64,000 bases of DNA, from NCBI GenBank assembly GCA_022606135.1, contig JABYQN010000005.1:1054001-1118000 (forward strand), in the 5' to 3' direction. This document shows positions 56,697-64,000 of the stretch, piece after piece. Numbering within the stretch: the first letter of the stretch is position 1; the number at the start of each line of letters is the position of its first letter. The translations under genes and the position numbers were made by a program. Below the pieces are notes generated by a model that saw only the letters and a program-made list of their open reading frames with translations, was not told the origin of the DNA and did no database searches. The stretch comes from Fomes fomentarius (lineage: Eukaryota; Basidiomycota; Agaricomycetes; Polyporales; Polyporaceae).

Positions 56697-57130
56697 CATG
56701 GTCTTGTGCCCTAGCCAAGTCCATGGTTTGTTTTCATTCAGCTTCCACATTCCCTAATTCCTCACTGCACCATTATCTTGCCGATTTTCCCTCCTTCCCT
56801 ATTCGACCTGTGGCTGTGCAAATATTCACACAGGGTGCAACGGCGCCCCGCGCCTCGTTTAAGAGCGCTAGCCCGTCATTGACTCCTGCGCCCTCCATGA
56901 ATTTTTCTTTGAGCGCTTTTGTATGTTTTGTTGATTCCCATGTTTGGAAGTACTGTACAGTTGTTTCCCACGCGCTCCTGCGCCGTAGACAGTCGCTGTG
57001 TCGAGCTCTGGTGTCTCTCAGACTTCACAGAGCTCGACATAGGTGGGTAGTATTATTTCTACAATATATTAGACTTCACAGAGCTCGACATAGGCCATTG
57101 TGATTGCTCTGAGGCACACTGCAGTCAACA
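56697..57130 (+). repeat. 3' LTR of copia copy B
   Basis: 434 bp; about 20 bp shorter than the copy A 3' LTR through scattered one- or two-base deletions. Confidence 0.95.
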
Positions 57131-57990
57131 GCACTTTCTTGAGACTGTGAATGGCAGGGAATACCATGAACTGCCATCCCGGATGATTCCTGACTAGAGA
57201 CTGGTGGGGGAGCTTCTGGACATGCACATAGCCCAATTCAAGAAAACATTCAATGCCAACAAACAGAAAGAAGGAGAAGAAGGACCAAGCCAGGGTCCTC
57301 AGGACTAGATGTGCTACATGTCAACAGATTGTACACAGACTATCTTGCCTCTTGATACATTTGCTGACTGTCATTCAATGCAGACGTTGAAGGTATGCAA
57401 GAAGGTGTTGGAGGACCATGGACTGGAGCATCATCTTATGCTGCTGGACAAGTTGGAACCATGTCACATGAGTGGTGACAAGCCCAAAGTTGACAGCACT
57501 GAAGACAGCATGGTCACTTATCCATGAGTCTACATCATCCTCAAGCTCGCCTGGCAGAGCAGGGAGTTCATTGCTTTCCTTTGGCTCCTTGATGCTTGGC
57601 ATGTTGCAGATCATATCCAAGCTGTTGGTGATGGTCTTTGTGGTGGAAACACACCACAGAAGAGGATTCCCAGTGATGAGCCAAAGCACATAAAAGGTGC
57701 AGCTCTGAAGGGTCTGTGGCAAAACTGCTACGACCCTGAATGGTTAGTCTCACTAAAGCCATGCATGCAGGAGAGCCTAGAATCATCCCAAAGGACTATC
57801 CATTCTGGAACATCCTGGGTGGGACAAGGTAGCACCTATGACGGGTGCAGAGACTGCAGAGATAGGCAAGGAAACACCAAACACCAGCAAGGAGACACCA
57901 AGGATGGATGAGGAGACACTGACAGACGTGAAAGGCAAGGGTAAGGCAAGGGAGCTCATGGAGTCTGCATCCACTTCCTTGGTTGCTGAT
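57131..57990 (+). pseudogene. Copy B of the CpG-depleted gene relic
   Basis: Duplicate of 40123-40995. A few single-base differences up to about 57830, then identical. Confidence 0.75.
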
Positions 57991-59188
57991 GTTGTGTGAA
58001 TGGGTTGGTGGAAGATGTATGTCTATGGACAGATGTTGTCTGCATGCTGCTCAATGGATGCTTCTTGATCAAGAGCACAGGCTTCTGACACTAAGGTGAG
58101 CATTCTCCACAAAGTTTCTCTGGAAGTTGTTTGAGAAGTCTGGCAAAGGGTGAGTTATGCCAAACCAGTGTCTTTGGATTAGCTCACCCTTTGAGCTAGC
58201 TCTGCTGCAGACTGTCAGCTCACAACTGGCAGCCAGCAGGTGCAACAAGCTCTGAAGGGTAAGGGCAAAGAGCTCAGTACCCAACACAAGCTCCAAGGGC
58301 AAGTTAAGGTGAACTGTGGCATGTTCATATTAGCTTGCTTTTTTAGCTCCACTGTGGACCATGACCTCAGAGACAGTGGTTGGCAGTGGGCACAACATGA
58401 GGCCAACATTGTGATGAGCTAATAGCATAAGCTGTGCAAAGCTCTGTTTGACCTCCTTTTTGGGATCAGTTGTGGACTGTGGAGCTCAATTGTTTGAGTG
58501 GCACTGACTGTTATGCAGATGGGAGAGGGAGCTAATGAGAGTTGGTCAGTAGTATGAGAGTGTGAGCTCACATTGTCATCTGGAAGATGAGTGGTGGCAT
58601 AGCTTGAGGACACAGTATGTGTTCATACTGATGCACCATTTGTGCATGACAAGAGCTGCAATGTTGCACTCTAGAACCCACTTGGAGTCTGTCTGAGCTC
58701 ATATGGTGCACATGATGGGGTATGACAGTGCTATTGGAGAGCTCATATTTAGCCCCAAGTGTGCTCAGCCCAAGCTCTCTCCCTGCCTTATATCACGACC
58801 TATCTAACAACTGACCATATTGAGAAGTAGGTTATGGTTGTGATATGTAATATTATTATTTGCATTACCTGGATAGGAGATATCACATAGGCAAACATCT
58901 GATATGTTGAATAGGTTGTCATACATGATATTTTCCTATGCATTACCCAATATAGGAGATATCACATACATGGCTGAAGGAATTCTACATCTGAGAAGGA
59001 TCTGAAGGCCAAGCATTGGTCAGGTGCCCAATAAGACCCTAATCAATAATTTCTGGGTACCTAACTGTACAATAATAACTCCTAACCTCCACCACATGCA
59101 CAAGTCTGGTATTGGGAGGACATTGGGTTGGGTGCTCACTATGATTAAATAAGCCCACCTAAAGTACCATGGAAATGTAAAAGTGCAC

Positions 59189-59690
59189 TGCTGTTATGCT
59201 CTTGCATGACTTAAATGTTCTGCTTTAGTTTGTAAACCTAATTCCTTATGACCTTGCTAGTCCAGTCTTCCTTATTCAAAGAAGACCTTGAAGTTTGTCT
59301 GAGTGATAACTTGCTAGAGTATAGCGTGTGTTATTCACAAAGAGACTAAAGCTTGAAGAGTTGCTCTGAAACATTCTCCCTTATATACATGTAGAGAAAC
59401 TGTGGAACATTGATAGTAGACTGTGTATTAGTAAGACCATACTGATGCACAGTTAGTCTGACTAAATGTGCAGCCTGGATGACTGACTGCACAGTTAGGT
59501 GAACTAAGCAAATGAATGTGCACAGTCTGGCTGACTCAGTCCATAGTTCTGGCTGACTACAACTGAACAAATGAATCCTTGTAGAACTAGACTCTTGCTC
59601 TGAGATGTGTAAAAGTACAAAGGGAATATACTGCAATCTTAATCGTACAGTTTGATATCAGCCTTGCATACTTATTGAGTCATAACATCA
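59189..59690 (-). repeat. Copy B of the second-family LTR
   Basis: Duplicate of 42185-42686, with no difference noticed. Confidence 0.5.
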
Positions 59691-60122
59691 GCTCCCCCTT
59701 TCTGCAGGGACATCCTTGACCCTACGACTTATGCTTCAAGACAAGTCTGACATCAACGAAAGTGTCTCTGGAGTCAATGCCATGCAAGCCTCTGCAATCT
59801 GTTCCTCTGTTGTAACCCAGTCCCCCATCCTGCCCAAAACTATTCCTCCTCTTCTGATACTCCAATTTCCCTCCAGTAAGGCATCATCATAGTGATGGGG
59901 ATAAGGAGATTCTGACAAAGAATGAGGGGGTTTGTCTGCCTGGTCAGCATGTCGTCCATGATGAGTGTGGCCTGTCACACATACAACTGTGGTGCATCTG
60001 GCCATGCTGCACTGTATTGTAGCTCCATATCCTCTGACCTGAGGAGAAAACCATGGTCAGGAACAAAGACAACCTCATTGTCCCAGGTGACAATAAGGAA
60101 CCATGTATCCCTATTCCACGCA

Positions 60123-61055
60123 TCATCCGGCATCACCACCATCATCTGGTGCAGTGGTTGTAGATGGTGGTGGTGAAGGTGGTGGCAAGGGGTCTCCTGC
60201 CATAGCAACAGCCATGGTCTGTTCGTCACTCTCTCCAACCAACAGTAGATCGAGCTGCTCCAAAGGGGGTAGAGAGGTTGTAGATGCAGACGGAGTGGTT
60301 CCTGGTGTGTTTGCTTCGTCATTGGCATAGTTCATAGAAAGGCTCCACAGATCCCACAAGACTGGAGACCAGGATGGTTGCTCAGGAGACTTCCATTGGT
60401 GGTCATGGAATCGTTTGGGGAAGTTGAGAACCCACCCATGGTTTTCGGTGACATGCTAATTTTGAAGTGGCATGAGGTCTGCGAGGGCTCAGGCCACCAC
60501 TGGTGTTGAAAGGGTCCCGACGACCTGTTCAGCCACCTGAATAGTTGCCTGATAAGCCTTGTTGAGGGCCTGCATTGCTGCCGCCTTCTTCTTCCTGGAG
60601 GCTGCTAGATTGGGGATGTACCTTTTGAAGACCCTGTAAGAGGGTGCCGCATGAGCAAGAGCTCAATAGGCTCCAGTGGAAGCAGCAGCATGAGGAATAT
60701 GATGGAGGAGCACCTCAACATGTCCCACAAGTTCCTTGTGGAGGAGAACCCATCCAACATGGTCAGACAGGCTCCCATCAGGGTCGGTAGAAATGGTGTG
60801 GCGTGGGAGATGGGAATAATGGACAGGGCAACACTCCAAAATGAAACGAGGGGGTTTAGGAATGTTGGGAATGTTGGAGTAATTGCAATGAGAGTGAGTA
60901 CAGGTTTGGAATGAAGGCATAGTTGAGAAAAACACGACGTGCAACGCCACTCCCCGCAGCTCCGACGTGCCATGTTGGGCAGTCTCCGCCCTCCCCAACG
61001 TGCTATGCTGGTCACTCTGTGGATTGCCAAAGAGCACACTGGGCTCCGCTGTCAC
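60123..61055 (-). pseudogene. Copy B of the decayed unknown ORF
   Basis: Duplicate of 43121-44053 with the same in-frame stops. Confidence 0.45.
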
Positions 61056-61516
61056 TCCTCAATGCTCCCCACCGCTCCGACACACCAACTTGGGTGCTCT
61101 CTGCCCTCTCCGCCGGTTGCTCTGTGGATTGCCAATGAGCACCCACCTTCGCTCTTTGACACTCTCTGCCGTCTCATTCGGACTTCCCTGCCCTATCCGC
61201 GGCTACTGAGCAACCTGCTCCTTCCGATATGCCAGATGTGCCCACAGTTGGCACTCACCGCCTCTCCGCTGTCCTCTTTGACCCTCCGACGTGCCATGTT
61301 GGGCACTCCCTGCCCTCCCCCCCTCCCCAACGTGCTATGCCGGTCGCTCCGCGGACGTCAAAGGGCTCCGGTGTAGCTCTTCGACACTCTCTGCCGCTCC
61401 GACGTGCCATGTCGGGCACTCCCCGCCCTCCCCAATGTGCTATGCCGGTCGCTCTGTGAATCATAAAAGAGCATATCGGGCTTCGCCGTCGCTCTTTGAG
61501 GAGGGTGACGAAGACC
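60952..61516 (+). repeat. Copy B of the 110-120 bp minisatellite
   Basis: Duplicate of 43950-44515; the long C-run near 61310-61323 is one base shorter. Confidence 0.7.
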
Positions 61517-61766
61517 TCATACCCTCATCAATGTACATAAGAGCTCTTCGCCGCTCCCCATCTCTCGCTGCTGGAGCCTGTTAAAGTACTTAGTACTTCA
61601 CGTCGCTCCCGCATGCTCCGGTGCTATATGTTCTCAAGACAATGTTGATCCACTGAAGCACGATATGTACAATTCCTCTTACAGGCCTTGGATATGTACC
61701 TACATCCTGCATTGCAATATATGGGTCAGTCTTACATATGTGCTATCACCAAGATCAAGCTGCCTC

Positions 61767-64000
61767 CTAGCGACGAGGCCGAGATGTAGTCGGCTGCTGG
61801 GGATGATGTGGAGATGATGTGGGCAGCGGCAGGAAAGGACGAGGATCCAAGCTGAACTCATAGTTGTCATCTATGATCTCCAGACCGTTGTATTCATGTA
61901 GTGGCAGGCCTCTGAGCCAGTCTTCATTGTAGCAGTTCCGCCAGAGACCCTTTGGTGCCTTCGAGTTCATGGTGGTTGGCACCCTGAGCTCAATCCGCTG
62001 ATGAGGTGCATTTCCTCCCGTGTCATCCTTCGCCCGCTTCGCAATCTGTATCTTGTCAATTCCCCTCATGAAGGTCTTGTACCCCCGACTCTGCCACAAC
62101 GCTTCTTTGATGTGGTACGTGCGACATTCCACACCAACACTTGGCACTGCTGGCTTGTCTGGGCTGACATGAACAGGCTTCAGCCTGTTCAATAATATCA
62201 CATGGCGTTGGAGGCCGAAGGCAGGGTCTGGACATGATTTCACGGCGTCCCTCCAATGTCTGCTTCAAATCAGATTCATTGAAAGATGACTGTGGGTCGG
62301 CGACACTCACCGTCTGCTGCCGCGTAGCCGCCCTCCTCCGCAACAACTCTTTCATCCACTTGTCCTTGTTGTCGGGCGTTGCCTTCTTCATGAGCTTACT
62401 GAATTTCACTTTCAAATAATCCACGTGTGCTGACACCGCGCTAGCCACAAACATCCGCTTGAGGTACCGAGTAGGAATGGGTGTAGTGGAGTATTCACCA
62501 CCAGCCACTGCATTCAGGAAATCGGTGATGAAGAAGTCCGCAGCTTCTTGATTCAGTCTGAACGTCTTCCAGCCCCGACTGAGGTCGATCTTGAACTCGG
62601 CGCAACTCGTAATGACCGGCCCCCGCGCATCAGAGTACTGCTTGGCTTCATCTTCTGTCAGTGCTGGGACTGGTACAGGTAGGTCCTTCATGGTGTGTAT
62701 GTGGAGGAATTCATGGTCAAAATGCTTTCGAACACATGCCTATAGGAGATAAGGTGAGGGGTCTATGCTCATACATGAAACGACGTACAGCAAGTCGGGT
62801 AAGATGATTCTCCTCTTCCTGGTTGACCGCCGATTGAACTGGAATGGCCGTTGTGCGAGTTGCATTTCGCTCAGGCGGTGCAGTAGCTTCCTGTCCCTCC
62901 ATCTCATCATCTGAAGATATCGCAGCCAACTGGTCTGAGAAGTCTTCACCGTTTGCTTTGGCGATCCTAGCAGCTACTGAACGCACTCGAGGCTTGCAGC
63001 GCTGTGGAATAGTGTGCCAGCCGGGAGCCCAAGACGTCATGACTGACTCTATCTTGACGTTCAGAGTCTCGATTGTGTCCCTAGATGGATGCATCAGAAT
63101 ACTGCGTAGTAACTCGCATTATTCATTGCTATGTGCTCACTCAATGTCATCGAACCTCTTGTCAACGCTTTCCTTCACTGATTGGACAGCGTTGAGAACT
63201 CTGACGTTGCTTGGGGTGTTATCTGAGTATGGCTGCGTCGGTGCCGCTTGAGCCCTGCAGTAGGACTGCATCAAATAGTGAGCACCGTTGCACTACCGCA
63301 TTACACTATTGCACTCACACTCTGTGAATGTGACTCCTCATCGGTTTCAAAGCAATACTGAGTGAAAACTGGGGCTTGTTGCTTCCCCTTGTCGGCTGCT
63401 GGTATACGACCACTGCCCGGGTCGTCCTAGTGCAGTATGCATCAACATCAGCATATAGAAAGCTATAAACCTCATACTGAGTCGGAGGCATCTTCTATTG
63501 TCATCCGGAATCAAGCCTTGGGACGAGTAGTGGACGCAGCGCTAGTATGCCCGTCCGGGACATCTGTATTTGTGGAGCCTATGTTCTTCTTGCGCGATGT
63601 GTCCGTGTTGCACACCAACTGGCTAGGTGGTGGGGCAGATCCGATGGTAAAGATAGGCTAGAACAGATAGTGTTAGCGGGAAAACGAGAGACGAGCGGCA
63701 AGTAGTTACAAATTCTTCGAGATCAACATCCATGATGTTTTGAGCTGCAAGGAAGGCAGCCAAAATGGCCTTGCGATCGGACACGGGAAGAGCCTGGAAG
63801 ATCTGTTTGCTCTCATCGTGTGGCTGTTCAAGACATCAGACTAGTTTGAGTAGGTGCAACGTCCGAGCACTCACCAGATTGTCCCCGATGGCCGTGAGGG
63901 GTGGTACGAATCCACTTGCCAGAAGCGATTCAACAGTGGAGCCTTCAGGGATGTGGTGTTTGTCTTCTCCTTGACCCACAGGAGTTGGTGCTGGGTGAAG
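61767..64000 (-). pseudogene. Copy B of the multi-exon family gene (runs off the window)
   Basis: Duplicate of the 3' part of the gene at 44766-48214, with the same extra-G frame break. The 5' part, where copy A carries the solo LTR, lies beyond the window end, so whether this copy is also interrupted cannot be seen. Confidence 0.6.

Larger units (their letters stand above)
51853..57130 (+). mobile_element. Ty1/copia LTR retrotransposon, copy B
   Basis: Counterpart of copy A: same gag start, same internal deletion, same frame shift, same right-hand flank (GCACTTTCTTGAG). Identical to A up to about 53920, then about 1% substitutions plus many single-base deletions to about 57240. LTRs 51853-52306 and 56697-57130. 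The left flank is AACCG inside the gene ending at 51852, unlike A's left flank, and no target duplication pairs the two sides. Confidence 0.95.

Noticed and set aside
1..64000. CRISPR arrays, bacterial operons, riboswitches
   Set aside because: Intron-rich eukaryotic genome; no regularly spaced short direct repeats of that kind were seen.

Overview
This window looks like nuclear DNA of a filamentous basidiomycete, most likely an Agaricomycete. Genes are dense and cut by many short introns (about 50-110 bp, mostly GTNNGT...AG). The protein families are fungal: Dap1/MAPR cytochrome b5, a BRE4-like aromatic-acid-exporter-type membrane protein, GH18 chitinase, Zn2Cys6 regulator and ribosomal protein eL14. 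There are also rapidly evolving families typical of mushroom genomes and young Ty1/copia retrotransposons. No operons, CRISPR arrays or rRNA were seen, and no tRNA gene could be supported.

Left half (1-30.2 kb), host genes. In order: a non-coding 3.2 kb; a Dap1/MAPR haem protein (-); an intronless ORF of unknown function (+); an API5/AAC-11 family HEAT-repeat protein (+); a 15-exon, 1117-residue BRE4-like (ArAE_2/DUF2421-type) membrane protein (-) with a 7-nt micro-exon; a secreted GH18 chitinase (+); a 7.9 kb stretch with no recognisable gene; a Zn2Cys6 transcription factor (+); an OB-fold-like protein (-) sharing a 201 bp divergent promoter with eL14 (+). I spliced each multi-exon gene by hand and every model closes in frame, so sequence quality here appears good.

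Middle (30.8-34.3 kb and 40.1-42.7 kb), decayed repeats. CpG is nearly absent. I see a TIR DNA element, a large inverted repeat whose two arms differ in CpG retention, LTR-like remnants and a degenerate copy of a gene that is better preserved at 44.8-48.2 kb.

Right half (34.8-64 kb). A Ty1/copia element (A, 34812-40122) and the 11.7 kb that follows reappear as copy B from 51853 to the window end. The repeat unit is 17,041 bp and begins exactly at an LTR. Both element copies share an internal deletion that removed the end of the protease region and part of integrase, so neither is autonomous. Copy B additionally carries many single-base deletions confined to about 53.9-57.8 kb. Between the units, on the minus strand, is a cluster of four fast-evolving genes, including a SUN-domain protein. 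Two are interrupted by copia LTRs (one a solo LTR with a clean GGCTC target duplication), and three show a clear single-nucleotide frame break while the fourth does not splice in frame. The main open question is whether the tandem unit is a true LTR-mediated duplication or an assembly loop or haplotype join.
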